Assembly (NCBI RefSeq): GCF_004193175.1
Contig: NZ_SAUH01000001.1
Span: 5,303,501 to 5,367,500, forward strand
Direction of reading: 5' to 3'
Length of the DNA: 64,000 bases
Origin: Streptomyces sp. RFCAC02
GTDB lineage: Bacteria > Actinomycetota > Actinomycetes > Streptomycetales > Streptomycetaceae
Shown here: positions 23,712 through 32,818 of the stretch, piece by piece
Numbering within the stretch: position 1 is the first letter of the stretch
How the letters are laid out: the number at the start of each line of letters is the position of its first letter
The notes under the pieces: model-generated
The model's input: only the letters and a program-made list of their open reading frames with translations
What the model was told of the DNA's origin: nothing
Databases searched by the model: none
Made by a program: the position numbers and the translations under genes

Positions 23712-26177
23712 ATGGACCGACCCGAAGGCGACATCGTCCCCGGGGCCGACACGGCCTCGGCGGTGGTGGACGCCCACGGCGTCGTCCGGGCCTGGAGCCC
23801 GGGCGCCGAGCGGCTCATCGGCCGGCCGGCCCGCGAGGTCGTCGACCGGCCCGCCGCGCCGCTGCTCGCCCAGGACGTGTCCGCGCTCGCCCGCCGCTGC
23901 CTCGCCGAACGGGCCGCCTGGCACGGCCGGGTCGCCCTGCGTCACGCGGACGGCCGTGCCGTCACCGCCCGACTGGTCGCCGCCCCCTCCGTCGACGGCG
24001 CCGGCGAGACGCGCTGGCTGCTGACCGCCTCGCCATGGCAGCGCGTCGAGGAGCACCTCCGCCTCCTCGAATGGGCCTTCGACCAGTCGGGCAACGCCCT
24101 CAGCGTCTACGACACCCAGGGCCGCATCCGCTGGACCAACGCCGTCTCCCTCGAACGCATGGGCGTGGACCGCGACGTGGCGATCGGGCGCGAGACCGAG
24201 GACCTGCTGAGCACGGGAGGGTCGGGTGTCGCGCCCGACGCCCCCTTCCTCACCAGCAGCCCGCACATCGCCGAGGCCATCCGCCGCGTGGCCGAGGTCG
24301 CCCGCGACGCCGGCCGGCGAGGCCGCCGCCAGCGGCTCGAGTTCAGCACCGCCGACGACCCCGCCACCCCCGAGAACATCACCTGGGCCGTCGACATCTC
24401 CCCGGTCCGCGCCCCGGACGGCGAGGTCCGCGGTGTCTTCGCCGCCTCATCGGACATCAGCGACCAGGTCGCAGCCCGCCGCCGCCTCGCCCTCCTCAAG
24501 GAGGCCGGCGACCGCCTCGGCAGCACCCTGGAGGTCACCCGCACGGCCCAGGAGCTCACCGACATCGTCGTGCCCGACCTCGCCGACTTCGCGAGCGTCG
24601 AACTGCTCCCGCAGGTCACCGGCGGCGGCGAGCCGCCACCGTCCCTCTCCCGCGGCGAGATCCGGCTGCGCCGCGTCGCCCACCAGTCCCTCACCGAGGG
24701 CATCCCCGAGGCCGTCGTCGCCCGCGGCGACACCTACGTCCACCGGGCCGACTCGACGACCGTCCGCTGCCTCACCGAGGGCCGCGCCATCATGGCCGAC
24801 AGCAGCGACCCCGACTTCGACCGCTGGTCCGGCGAGGACCCCGAGCGCGACGCGATCACCGAACGGTTCGGCTTCCACTCCGCGATGATCGTGCCGCTGC
24901 GCGCCCGCGGCACGGTCCTCGGCACCGCCCTCTTCCTGCGCAACCGCGCCGCTCCCTTCGTGCGCGACGACCTCCTGCTGGCCGAGGAGCTGTGCGCCCG
25001 CGCCGCCGTCAGCATCGACAACGCCCGCCGGTACGCCCGCGAGCGCGGCACGGCCCTCGCCCTCCAGCGCAGCCTGCTGCCCCAGCGGCTCCAGGGCCAC
25101 GCCGCCGTCCGCGTCGCGTCCCGCTACCGGCCGGCCGGCAGCCGCGCCGGCGGGGTCGGCGGCGACTGGTTCGACGTCGTCCCGCTGTCCGGCACCCGGG
25201 TCGCCCTCGTCATCGGCGACGTCGTCGGCCACGGGCTGCACGCCTCCGCCACCATGGGCCGGCTGCGCACCGCCGTCCGCACCCTCGCCGACGTGGACCT
25301 GCCGCCCGACGAGCTGCTCACCCACCTCGACGACCTCGTCTCCCACCTCGCCGAACAGGCCGGCGCCATCGACCCGGCCGCGAGCTCGGTCGGCGAGATC
25401 GGCGCGACCTGCCTGTACGCCATCTACGACCCGGTCTCCCGGCGCTGCGTCGTCGCCAGCGCGGGCCATCCGCCGCCCGTGATCGTCGCCCCGGACGGCA
25501 CCCCCGTGCGCATCGACGTCACGCCCGGCCCGCCGCTCGGCGTCGGCGGCCTGCCGTTCGAGGCCAGCGAGGTCGAACTGCCCGAGGGCAGCCTCGTCGC
25601 CCTCGCCACCAACGGCCTCCTCACCCCCCGCGACCGCGCCTTCGACACCGGGCAGCACCTGCTGGAGGAGGTGCTCGCGGGGCCTTCCGAATCCCTGGAG
25701 GACGTCTGCGACGCGGTGATGAGCGCCCTGCTCCCCGACAAGCAGACCGACGACGCCGCCCTCCTGGTGGCCCGCACCCGCGCCCTCGACGCGGAACACG
25801 TCGCCACCCTCGATCTGGCCGCCGACCCGTCCGTCGTCGCCCGCGCCCGCAAGGCCGCCGCCGACCAGCTCGTCGCGTGGAACCTGCCCGACGCCGCGTT
25901 CATCACCGAACTCGTCGTCAGCGAACTCGTCACCAACGCCATCCGGCACGCCGCGCCCCCCATCCAGCTCCGCCTGATCCGCGGCGAGTCGTCCCTCATC
26001 TGCGAGGTCTCCGACAGCAGCAGCACCGCCCCCCACCTGCGGCGCGCCCGCACCTACGACGAGGGCGGCCGGGGTCTGCTGCTCGTCGCCCAGCTCACGC
26101 AGCAGTGGGGCACGCGCCAGACGGCCACGGGCAAGACGATCTGGGCGGAGCAGCAGCTCGGCGGCCCGGTCGGCTGA
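23712..26177 (+). CDS. PAS-GAF-SpoIIE phosphatase with C-terminal anti-sigma-type kinase domain
   Basis: An 821-residue cytosolic signalling protein. There are two PAS-like domains (about 15-105 and 115-245), the second with GNALSVYDTQGRIRWTN. A GAF domain follows (about 265-440). The PP2C/SpoIIE phosphatase domain (about 470-680) has GGVGGDWFDVVPL, VIGDVVGHGLHASATMGRL, ASAGHPPPV and DDAALLVARTR. A C-terminal HATPase domain (about 700-815) has ELVVSELVTNAIRHA and GGRGLLLVAQLTQQWG, as in RsbW/SpoIIAB. It should dephosphorylate an anti-anti-sigma partner and may phosphorylate it too. No partner is adjacent, so the target sigma factor is elsewhere. AGAGGGAAG precedes the ATG. It is typical of the multidomain Rsb-like family expanded in Streptomyces. 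Confidence 0.93.
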   Translation: MDRPEGDIVPGADTASAVVDAHGVVRAWSPGAERLIGRPAREVVDRPAAPLLAQDVSALARRCLAERAAWHGRVALRHADGRAVTARLVAAPSVDGAGETRWLLTASPWQRVEEHLRLLEWAFDQSGNALSVYDTQGRIRWTNAVSLERMGVDRDVAIGRETEDLLSTGGSGVAPDAPFLTSSPHIAEAIRRVAEVARDAGRRGRRQRLEFSTADDPATPENITWAVDISPVRAPDGEVRGVFAASSDISDQVAARRRLALLKEAGDRLGSTLEVTRTAQELTDIVVPDLADFASVELLPQVTGGGEPPPSLSRGEIRLRRVAHQSLTEGIPEAVVARGDTYVHRADSTTVRCLTEGRAIMADSSDPDFDRWSGEDPERDAITERFGFHSAMIVPLRARGTVLGTALFLRNRAAPFVRDDLLLAEELCARAAVSIDNARRYARERGTALALQRSLLPQRLQGHAAVRVASRYRPAGSRAGGVGGDWFDVVPLSGTRVALVIGDVVGHGLHASATMGRLRTAVRTLADVDLPPDELLTHLDDLVSHLAEQAGAIDPAASSVGEIGATCLYAIYDPVSRRCVVASAGHPPPVIVAPDGTPVRIDVTPGPPLGVGGLPFEASEVELPEGSLVALATNGLLTPRDRAFDTGQHLLEEVLAGPSESLEDVCDAVMSALLPDKQTDDAALLVARTRALDAEHVATLDLAADPSVVARARKAAADQLVAWNLPDAAFITELVVSELVTNAIRHAAPPIQLRLIRGESSLICEVSDSSSTAPHLRRARTYDEGGRGLLLVAQLTQQWGTRQTATGKTIWAEQQLGGPVG

Positions 26178-26321
26178 CGCGCCCCGCGCGCACCCCGGCC
26201 CGCCACCGGACAGAACTTATGATGAGCGGCATGGCTGCCCGGCGATGTCCACGACTCCGGTGCATAGCGGCGTACCGCCCCCCGTACGCCCCGCACGCGC
26301 CGTCCCAGGAGTCGCACCCGC

Positions 26322-26900
26322 ATGACCGCACACCGCTCCCCCCAACGCCGTGCCGCCCGGTTCGCGGCCGGTGCCGCCCTCGTCCTGCTCACGGCCTGCG
26401 GCGGCGGTGACGGCGCCCCCGCAGCCGACGCCACCCTCGACGCCGCCGGCGGCCCCGAGCCCCGGCACAACGCGGCCGACGCCGCGTTCCTCCGCGCGAT
26501 GATCCCGCTGCACCGGGAGGCCGTGGAGCTGGCCGGGCTGGCCCCCGGCCGCGCCGCCACCACCGACGTGGACGACCTGGCGGGCAGGGTCGTCGCCACC
26601 CAGGAACCCGAGATCGCCACGATGACCGACTGGCTCGCCGACTGGGACGAACCCGCCCCCGACCCCGGCGCACCGGGCGACGACGCGGTCGACGAACTGA
26701 GCGCCACGGACGGCGAGGCGTTCGACGCCGCCTTCCTCACCCTCATGATCGACCGGCACGAGACGGCCGTGGACCTCGCCGGCACCGAACTGTCCGGGGG
26801 CGTCCACGAACCCGCCCGCGAGCTGGCCGAGGCCGTCATCACCACCAGGACCGCCGAGATCGGCGCGATGACCGCGCTGCTGAACGACATCACGGGCTGA
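26322..26900 (+). CDS. DUF305 lipoprotein
   Basis: A 192-residue lipoprotein with a lipobox LLTAC (Cys26) after a short charged N-terminus. The mature part has two copies of the DUF305 ferritin-like motif: DAAFLRAMIPLHREAVELA and DAAFLTLMIDRHETAVDLA. Both contain the metal-binding His. DUF305 proteins are associated with metal, especially copper, handling outside the membrane. Here it stands alone, 145 bp after the SpoIIE-type gene. A role in metal tolerance is possible, but there is no neighbouring metal transporter. Confidence 0.88.
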   Translation: MTAHRSPQRRAARFAAGAALVLLTACGGGDGAPAADATLDAAGGPEPRHNAADAAFLRAMIPLHREAVELAGLAPGRAATTDVDDLAGRVVATQEPEIATMTDWLADWDEPAPDPGAPGDDAVDELSATDGEAFDAAFLTLMIDRHETAVDLAGTELSGGVHEPARELAEAVITTRTAEIGAMTALLNDITG

Positions 26901-26932
26901 CGCCCGGCAGGCCGCGCGCGGCGGCGGCCCGG

Positions 26933-27421
26933 TCAGGCGCCAGGGAGGTCGCCCCGCGCCGCCTCGTCCTCGTACGTCTGCATCGTCCGCACGAACAGGG
27001 CGCGCTCCGCGGGCGTCAGCGGCTCGAACGCCTTGCGCCAGGCCGCGGAGCCGTTCGCGAGCCACCGCTCGATGGCCTCCCGCGTCGCCGGCTCCTCCGT
27101 GAGCGCGACGATGGCCCGCCGCCGGTCCGCCGGGTCGGCGCGCCGGTCCAGGACGCCCTGCCGGCTGAGGTCGCTCACCATGAGGCTCACCGTCGTCGGC
27201 GCGACCTCGAGGCGCTCCGCCAGCTCCCCGACCCCCATCGGCCCGTCGAACAGCAGATACGCCAGCAGCGACAGGTGGCGCGGCGCGAGCCGGGCCGACC
27301 GCAGCCGCTCCGGCAGCGGCGTCCGCTTCAGCCGCCCGATCACCCGCGGCATGTGCAGCAGCATCGCCCGCACCGCCTCGTCGGTGCCGAGACCCGCCCG
27401 CTCCCCGCCGTCCGCCGCCAT
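26933..27421 (-). CDS. MarR-family regulator
   Basis: A 162-residue winged-helix regulator. The family elements are LSLLAYLLFDGPMGVGELAE, the recognition helix APTTVSLMVSDLSRQGVLDR and the wing ADPADRRRAIVAL. It has no cysteine. It is divergent from a membrane-anchored unknown protein across 130 bp, which is its likeliest target besides itself. Confidence 0.9.
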   Translation of the reverse strand: MAADGGERAGLGTDEAVRAMLLHMPRVIGRLKRTPLPERLRSARLAPRHLSLLAYLLFDGPMGVGELAERLEVAPTTVSLMVSDLSRQGVLDRRADPADRRRAIVALTEEPATREAIERWLANGSAAWRKAFEPLTPAERALFVRTMQTYEDEAARGDLPGA

Positions 27422-27551
27422 TCCGTCACCTCTGCTCCGCGGGCGCGCCGCCCGCGCCCACCCGTCCGGTCACCGTACCCGAGGACCCGGTCCGTACCGG
27501 TTTCGCGGGCGGGGTCGTCCACCCGGGCGCGCACCGGTAGAGTCCCCGGCC

Positions 27552-28295
27552 ATGGACGAGGACGCGCGCACCCTCCTGACAGCCGTGGTCATCGCCGCAC
27601 TGGCCGCGCTGGCCGTGGGCTGGTTCCTGCGGGCACACCTGGCGGACCGGTCCCGCCGCCGCCTCCAGCGGTTCTTCGGCCTGCCCGACAACTCCGAGTG
27701 CCTGCTCGTCGTCGGCAGGGACACCGGCACGGACGGCTCGGTGGCGCGCGACGACGTCTTCGCCCTCATCGAACTCGCCGCCGTCATCAAGAACTGCGGG
27801 GCCAAGGCGCAACTGCTCTCCGGCGAGAGCGCGCGCCAGGGCTTCGGCGAACGCACCGAATTCTGCATCGGCGGCCCCATGACCAACCGCCGCATGGCCG
27901 CCCACCTCCACAGCCTGCTGCCCGGCGTCATGGTCAACACCGACAGTGAACCCGGCCCGGACCGCGGCGCGTTCCTGATAGGCAGTGAGCGGTACCGGCT
28001 GGAGAACGGCTCGGTCGAACACGTGCTGCTCGCCCGGCTGACGGCGGGCCAGGAGGGCCGCCCCGTGTTCCTCGCGTGCGGCCAGAAGTCGATCACGAGC
28101 CAGGCCGCCGCCCGCTACCTCGCGAAACACCACACCCGCCTGGCGCGCAAGCACGGCTCGGGCGGCAACTTCTGCCTTCTCCTGCGCGTCGTCAACTCAC
28201 AGGCGTACGGCCCCGACGTGGTCGAACTCGTCGCCGACGTGACGCGCAGCGCGACCACCCCGGGCCCCAAACTCGCCAAATCCGCGGGAAACTGA
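27552..28295 (+). CDS. Membrane-anchored protein of unknown function
   Basis: A 247-residue protein with one N-terminal membrane helix (TLLTAVVIAALAALAVGWFL). A cytosolic alpha/beta domain follows, with LLVVGRDTGTD, FALIELAAVIKNCGAKAQLL, EFCIGGPMTNRRMAAHLHS and PVFLACGQKSITSQAAARYL. The motif CIGGPMTNRR suggests a conserved ligand-binding loop of a Rossmann-like fold, and I recall similar proteins only as Streptomyces hypotheticals. It ends 28 bases before the convergent KGGVGR-ATPase gene. A role linked to that unit is possible but not shown, because orientation is opposite and MarR is divergent. The ATG at 27552 follows a weak ribosome-binding site. Confidence 0.7.
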   Translation: MDEDARTLLTAVVIAALAALAVGWFLRAHLADRSRRRLQRFFGLPDNSECLLVVGRDTGTDGSVARDDVFALIELAAVIKNCGAKAQLLSGESARQGFGERTEFCIGGPMTNRRMAAHLHSLLPGVMVNTDSEPGPDRGAFLIGSERYRLENGSVEHVLLARLTAGQEGRPVFLACGQKSITSQAAARYLAKHHTRLARKHGSGGNFCLLLRVVNSQAYGPDVVELVADVTRSATTPGPKLAKSAGN

Positions 28296-28323
28296 CCGAG
28301 CCGGAGCTGTGGCGGCAAGGATC

Positions 28324-31017
28324 TCAGAGGCGTACTACACGTGCCCTGCCCTGGGTGCGGAAGCCCAGCGCGTGCCGATAGATCTCAGGCATGCGATAGC
28401 GGCCGTCTGTGTCCCTGCTCAGGGCTCCCCATTGCCGGAGAGCATCCACATCGTCGGTCCCCAGCCCCAGATCAGCCGTCTCGAACGGCATCTTCACGGA
28501 GTCGGCGTAGGTCGCCATGTGCCGCAGCAGTCGTCCGAGACGGGGATTCTCCTGGCGGATCTCGTCCACCTTCGCCCGACTGCACTCACCCAGCGCCCGC
28601 CGCATGGCGGATGGGGTCAGCAATCTGTCCGACCAACGGCCGTCTCCGATCGATGCCGCGGCTGCCTCGCAGATGAACCGGACGACGTCACGGGCCTGGA
28701 TCTGTCCGTTGAAGTCCGCGAGCGCCGCGGGAACCCAACGCTCCGTCCATGCCTCGCGTGACCGATCCGTACCCAGCTTCGCGCCCCATAGCGGGGTGAG
28801 CGCCTCGACGATCTCGTCATAGACCATGTCCGCGATCGGGGTTCTTGGTTCCGGCACCGCCTCGGAACCCGCCGCGACCCACAGGGCGAGACGCAGTGCG
28901 TCCTCGGTCTCCCAGCGCAGCTCGTAGGGGGAGTAGCGATCGAGGAACTGGCCGAGATTCTGCTTGATGGCCGCGCGCACCAGGTCCTGTCGAACGAAGA
29001 CCACGAGACCGAAGCGGCGGTTCCGGAGCCGTCGCAGCCATGCCGGGACATCGATGAGCAGGGTCCGCAGGCAGACGCGCTTGGGTTCCGTATCCAGTGA
29101 CTCCAGCCAATCCTCAAGGCCGTCCAGGACGAAGAGGCGCGCTGGGAGGTCCGAAGGGCCGTCCAGGCCCTTTCGCACGAGGAACTCCGTGGCCGGCTCA
29201 CCCTTTTCGGCGCCCGCTGCCCAGGCGAGGGACTCCAGCCAGCGGGATCGCCAGAACTCCGGATCGTCGGCCCGTGCGTCACGGAGGGCGGCACTGAGGA
29301 GGTCCTTGATTCCCTCCGCCGTGGCTCCCCGTCCGTCGTGCGCCGCGCGATCGCGCAGATCCTGGGGGGACAGGGTGCCAGTCCTGGGTTCGGCGATATT
29401 GGCCGGGTCGAGCACCGGAACGATCGTGGCGGACCGCTCGACGTCCTGACCGTTCTCCCGTGCGAAAGTCTCCCAGGAACCGGCCGCGCACATCCGCATG
29501 AAGGAGAACGTTTTGCCGGAGCCTTTCGCGCCGGTGACGATCACCACGGGAAGATCGGTGCTGTGATCGGCGATGAGCCGACGCACCGGCTCGGTGGTGA
29601 GGAAGCCGAGCCCCTCGTCCATCCCGCGTCGCTCGGCAAAGACCAGACGGCCCGCCGCCTCCTGCAGCTGCCGTCGCCGCGCGTCCAGGGAGGACGGTTC
29701 TTCCGCGAGTGCCCCGGTGTCGAACTCGCGGCTCGGCGCGAACTCGGCCACCGTCTGCGGCAGGCCGCAGCGCCGGATCACGTCCACCACTGCGTCCCAG
29801 CCCTGCGGGAGCGCCAGCAGTTCCTCACGGAATGGACTCAGCGAGGGCTCCGTCAGTACCTGCTCATCGACCGCCAGATCGTCGGGAGCGGAGTCGTCGG
29901 CTTCGGCCAGGGCGATAGTGGAGGAGAGCGCTGCGGACAGGCTTCGCCGCGCCGCGTCCGCATGACCGTCATGGACGTCGAGCCGGTACTGGGTGATGAT
30001 CGCACCGGGGGTAGGATCGGCTCCGGCGACAGCCGGGGACTGGGCACCCAACTGCCGGATCATCGCCTCGGTGCCCTGGAGGGACTGACTGCTGACCGTG
30101 GTGACGAAAACTCTCGTCACTCGTGGGTCGAGCAGCACGGGCGCCGCCAGTTCGGAGGCCCCGGCCCGCAGATCCATGACGACGGTGTCGGCATCGGCGG
30201 CGACGGCGAGCGCTGTGATGGCCTCGGTGAGGAAGTACGGGGACCGGTCCTCGGTCAGCAGATCGGCCGGACTGATGCGGGGCGGCCCGAGAGCCGTCCG
30301 CCGGCTCGCCGGCAGTACCGTCACGCGGCCTGTCCCCGGGTAGTGCGACACCCGTTGGTTGGGCAGGTAACCGGCGGCGATCTCGACCGCCTGCGTCGGA
30401 TCACCATCCTGCGACGCATGCAGCAGAGCCAGCACATCCTCGTACGCGATGTCGCAGCGTCCACCCTGCGCCTGATACATCCACGTGATCCCGGGCGCCT
30501 CCAGATCGGCGTCGATCAGCAGCACGCGCTGCCCCTGGGAGGCGAGGAGATCGGCCAGTGCGACGGCATGCAGGGTCCGGCCCACGCCGCCCTTGAAGGA
30601 ATGGAAGGCGATCAGTTGAGTGTTGTCCGCGAACTGCGCCGGTGCCGGGCGGGGGAGGACATCGGCGAGTGCGGAGGTGACACGCCGTGCACTGAGCCTC
30701 GGCCGGCGCGCAGCCACATCGATGGACTCCGCTTCGACGAGACGGATGGGCAGTCCATGGGGAAGGAGAGATGGTGGGCGGTCCAACGCCAGTTCGGGTT
30801 CCTCCGGGGAACCAGTGGTCGATCCGAGGCCGAACTGACCGTCGAGCCAGTCGCGCACCGTGTCGCTCCCGGTACCCGGCAGGACGGTGAGCTCCAGGCC
30901 GTCCCACCACGCGTCGGCTTCAAGCAGCCACCGGGGCCATTGGCCGTCGACGGCCGCGCCTGCCAGCCGGTCGTCCACGTCCACCCAGGTGAAGAGCTTG
31001 TCGGACATGGCGTTCAT
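28324..31017 (-). CDS. KGGVGR-motif SIMIBI NTPase fused to a second P-loop NTPase
   Basis: An 897-residue cytosolic protein in two halves. After about 130 N-terminal residues comes a ParA/MinD-like domain with the deviant loop FKGGVGRT (142-148; Arg where ParA has Lys) and VLLIDADLEAPG (165-176). VVMDLRAG near 279 fits its next strand. A second domain carries a classic Walker A GAKGSGKT (496-503), Walker B RLFVLDGLEDWL (627-638) and FVRQDL near 674, as in AAA+/STAND-like ATPases. A helical C-terminal region of about 200 residues ends with a winged-helix-like segment. The family is known as KGGVGR-variant AAA ATPase and is tied to actinobacterial conflict systems. Its ATG overlaps the HEPN-like gene by ATGA, so the two proteins are probably made together. 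The GC content and codon use are visibly lower than in the surroundings. Confidence 0.88.
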   Translation of the reverse strand: MNAMSDKLFTWVDVDDRLAGAAVDGQWPRWLLEADAWWDGLELTVLPGTGSDTVRDWLDGQFGLGSTTGSPEEPELALDRPPSLLPHGLPIRLVEAESIDVAARRPRLSARRVTSALADVLPRPAPAQFADNTQLIAFHSFKGGVGRTLHAVALADLLASQGQRVLLIDADLEAPGITWMYQAQGGRCDIAYEDVLALLHASQDGDPTQAVEIAAGYLPNQRVSHYPGTGRVTVLPASRRTALGPPRISPADLLTEDRSPYFLTEAITALAVAADADTVVMDLRAGASELAAPVLLDPRVTRVFVTTVSSQSLQGTEAMIRQLGAQSPAVAGADPTPGAIITQYRLDVHDGHADAARRSLSAALSSTIALAEADDSAPDDLAVDEQVLTEPSLSPFREELLALPQGWDAVVDVIRRCGLPQTVAEFAPSREFDTGALAEEPSSLDARRRQLQEAAGRLVFAERRGMDEGLGFLTTEPVRRLIADHSTDLPVVIVTGAKGSGKTFSFMRMCAAGSWETFARENGQDVERSATIVPVLDPANIAEPRTGTLSPQDLRDRAAHDGRGATAEGIKDLLSAALRDARADDPEFWRSRWLESLAWAAGAEKGEPATEFLVRKGLDGPSDLPARLFVLDGLEDWLESLDTEPKRVCLRTLLIDVPAWLRRLRNRRFGLVVFVRQDLVRAAIKQNLGQFLDRYSPYELRWETEDALRLALWVAAGSEAVPEPRTPIADMVYDEIVEALTPLWGAKLGTDRSREAWTERWVPAALADFNGQIQARDVVRFICEAAAASIGDGRWSDRLLTPSAMRRALGECSRAKVDEIRQENPRLGRLLRHMATYADSVKMPFETADLGLGTDDVDALRQWGALSRDTDGRYRMPEIYRHALGFRTQGRARVVRL

Positions 31018-31430
31018 GCTCCCTTCCGGACGTTCCGAAGCAGCGACTTCAAGGCTTCCACCGCAGCCTTCTCATCTTCGGCGCGCAACTCCGCACCGTA
31101 ACGCCATGCCTCGTGCAGTTGATGACCCTCGACGAGGGTGCCTGCCCTGTGCCGATGACAGCGCAGCGGGTCCCCATCCGGTGACGGAGCACGGAGGTTG
31201 AGTGCCTTGGCGAGGCGACGCAGATCATGCGTACGCAAATACGCGGGCAGCCCGGATGTGTCTCTGCGTTGCAGGATGCTGTGCAGTACCTCGGCCTTCA
31301 GGCCGCACTCCGCGGCGTAGAAGAACAGCAACCCACTGATCGCGCTCTCCCCTGCCTCCTCGGCCGCCCGGCCTTGCCTGGCGAGCCGTTCACGGCTCCG
31401 TCGCAGCTCGCTGACCCCCACGTCCACCAC
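31014..31430 (-). CDS. HEPN-like small helical protein
   Basis: A 138-residue, all-alpha-looking protein. The segment ISGLLFFYAAECGLKAEVLH followed by YLRTHDLRRLAKALNL has the layout of HEPN domains (a helix with AAE.GLK, then a HDL helix). A late LHEAWRYGAEL helix completes it. The canonical nuclease motif R-x4-6-H is not obvious, so it may be a regulatory HEPN, or the motif is displaced. It is the first gene of the two-gene unit: its stop overlaps the ATG of the NTPase gene (ATGA). The start is uncertain, GTG at 31430 or 31427, with no good ribosome-binding site. In toxin-antitoxin and defence loci HEPN proteins often pair with NTPases; that role is inference. Confidence 0.7.
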   Translation of the reverse strand: MVDVGVSELRRSRERLARQGRAAEEAGESAISGLLFFYAAECGLKAEVLHSILQRRDTSGLPAYLRTHDLRRLAKALNLRAPSPDGDPLRCHRHRAGTLVEGHQLHEAWRYGAELRAEDEKAAVEALKSLLRNVRKGA

Positions 31431-31492
31431 CGGACCAGGCTACTGGCTCGAGACTGGGGATCCGACCGGACGACGATGCTGTGCGGGCGGGG

Positions 31493-31921
31493 TCAGTCGC
31501 CGGCGATCTCCGCGTAAACCTGCGAGAGTTCGGGCGAGCCCGTGTCGGCCCAGTCCTGGCCGGCCGACACGACGTCGATCTCGCGGCCCGACGCCATCAC
31601 CACGACCGGTCTGCCGTCAGGACCCGGCTCCCAGCGGGCGCCCGGCACCGTGCGCACCAGCACCGTGCCCAGGTAGAGCCCCGCGTCGTTGCCGAGCCAG
31701 GGGAGTTCCTCCGGGTCGTCGCGCCAGCGCGGCAGCAACTGGTCGAGCGCCTCCAGGGACACCGGCGTGTCCCCGAGGACCACGCCCTCGCGCTGCGCGC
31801 GGTCGCGCAGCAGCTCGCACTCGGAGAGCAGCTGAGCAACCCCTTCGGGGTCCGGCCAGGAAGCACGCACGGCCGTGGTGGTGGAGTGCTTGCGCCAGTT
31901 GTCCAGGAAAGGGATGTTCAT
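31493..31921 (-). CDS. DUF6278-like protein
   Basis: A 142-residue protein beginning MNIPFLDNWRKHS, which I recall as the start of a Streptomyces DUF6278 family. The rest is soluble, acidic and without known motifs (VAQLLSECELLRDRAQREG, LPWLGNDAGLYLGTVLVRTV). The ATG at 31921 was chosen over a longer upstream frame because the family begins there; there is no strong ribosome-binding site. It lies upstream of the HEPN-like gene on the same strand, 62 bp away, so it could be transcribed with it, but DUF6278 is found alone in other genomes. Function unknown. Confidence 0.7.
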   Translation of the reverse strand: MNIPFLDNWRKHSTTTAVRASWPDPEGVAQLLSECELLRDRAQREGVVLGDTPVSLEALDQLLPRWRDDPEELPWLGNDAGLYLGTVLVRTVPGARWEPGPDGRPVVVMASGREIDVVSAGQDWADTGSPELSQVYAEIAGD

Positions 31922-31996
31922 GCCCCCAAGAATCCCATTCCCGCGCCCGCCCGCACCACAGGCACGCGTCACTACTTGTTCACAGTTCCGGTCATC

Positions 31997-32776
31997 TCAC
32001 ACGTCCAGATCGACGACGACCGGCGCGTGATCGGATGCGCCCTTCCCCTTCCGCTCCTCGCGGTCCACGTAGGCGTCGCTCACGGCCCCGGCGAACGCGG
32101 CGTTGCCGTAGACGAGATCGATGCGCATGCCCCGGTTCTTCGGGAAGCCGAGCTGCCGGTAGTCCCAGTAGGTGAACGGCCGGTCGTACTTCAGCGGGCG
32201 CGGCATCACGTCGGTCAGACCGGTGCCGCGCAGCGCCGCGAGGGCGGCGCGCTCCTCGGCCGTCACATGCGTGGCGCCCTCGAAGAGGGAGATGTCCCAC
32301 ACGTCGGCGTCCTCCGGGGCCACGTTGAAGTCGCCGAGGACCGCGAACGGCGCGCTCCCCGCCGCGTCAGCCTCCACCGTGTCCCGCAGCGCGGCGAGCC
32401 ACCGCAGCTTGTACGCGAAGTGCGGGTGGCCGACCTCCCGGCCGTTCGGCACGTACACGGACCACACGCGCACCCCGCCGCAGGTGGCGGCGACCGCGCG
32501 GCGCTCCGCCACCCCGTCGTACTCGGGGCAGCCGGGGAAGCCGTGGGTCACCCCGTCGAGGCCGACGCGGGAGACGACGGCCACGCCGTTCCAGCGGCCG
32601 TCGGCGTGGACCGCCGCCTCGTACCCGGCGGCGCGGAGCGTGTCGGCGGGAAAGGCGTCCGTGTCGCACTTGAGCTCCTGCAGGCACAGCACGTCCGTGC
32701 CGGTGCGCTCAAGCCAGGACAGCAGCCGCTCGCGGCGGACGGTGATCGAGTTGACGTTCCAGGTGGCGATACGCAT
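31997..32776 (-). CDS. xthA: Exodeoxyribonuclease III
   Basis: A 259-residue Mg-dependent AP endonuclease/3'-exonuclease of base excision repair. The start MRIATWNVNSITVRRERLL, the Glu in CLQELKCD, VLGDFNVAPEDADVW and the C-terminal GMRIDLVYGN plus GASDHAPVVVDLDV are the catalytic and metal-binding motifs of the ExoIII/APE1 family. Length is normal. It is a single gene in a series of leftward housekeeping genes, upstream of the DUF6278 gene. Confidence 0.93.
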   Translation of the reverse strand: MRIATWNVNSITVRRERLLSWLERTGTDVLCLQELKCDTDAFPADTLRAAGYEAAVHADGRWNGVAVVSRVGLDGVTHGFPGCPEYDGVAERRAVAATCGGVRVWSVYVPNGREVGHPHFAYKLRWLAALRDTVEADAAGSAPFAVLGDFNVAPEDADVWDISLFEGATHVTAEERAALAALRGTGLTDVMPRPLKYDRPFTYWDYRQLGFPKNRGMRIDLVYGNAAFAGAVSDAYVDREERKGKGASDHAPVVVDLDV

Positions 32777-32818
32777 GGGGACACTTCCGGACGGGCGCGG
32801 CGGTGCGCGGCGGGGGAG

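Noticed and set aside
28296..28323. Terminator between the convergent unknown membrane protein and the NTPase gene
   Set aside because: Only 28 bp with no inverted repeat of useful length.
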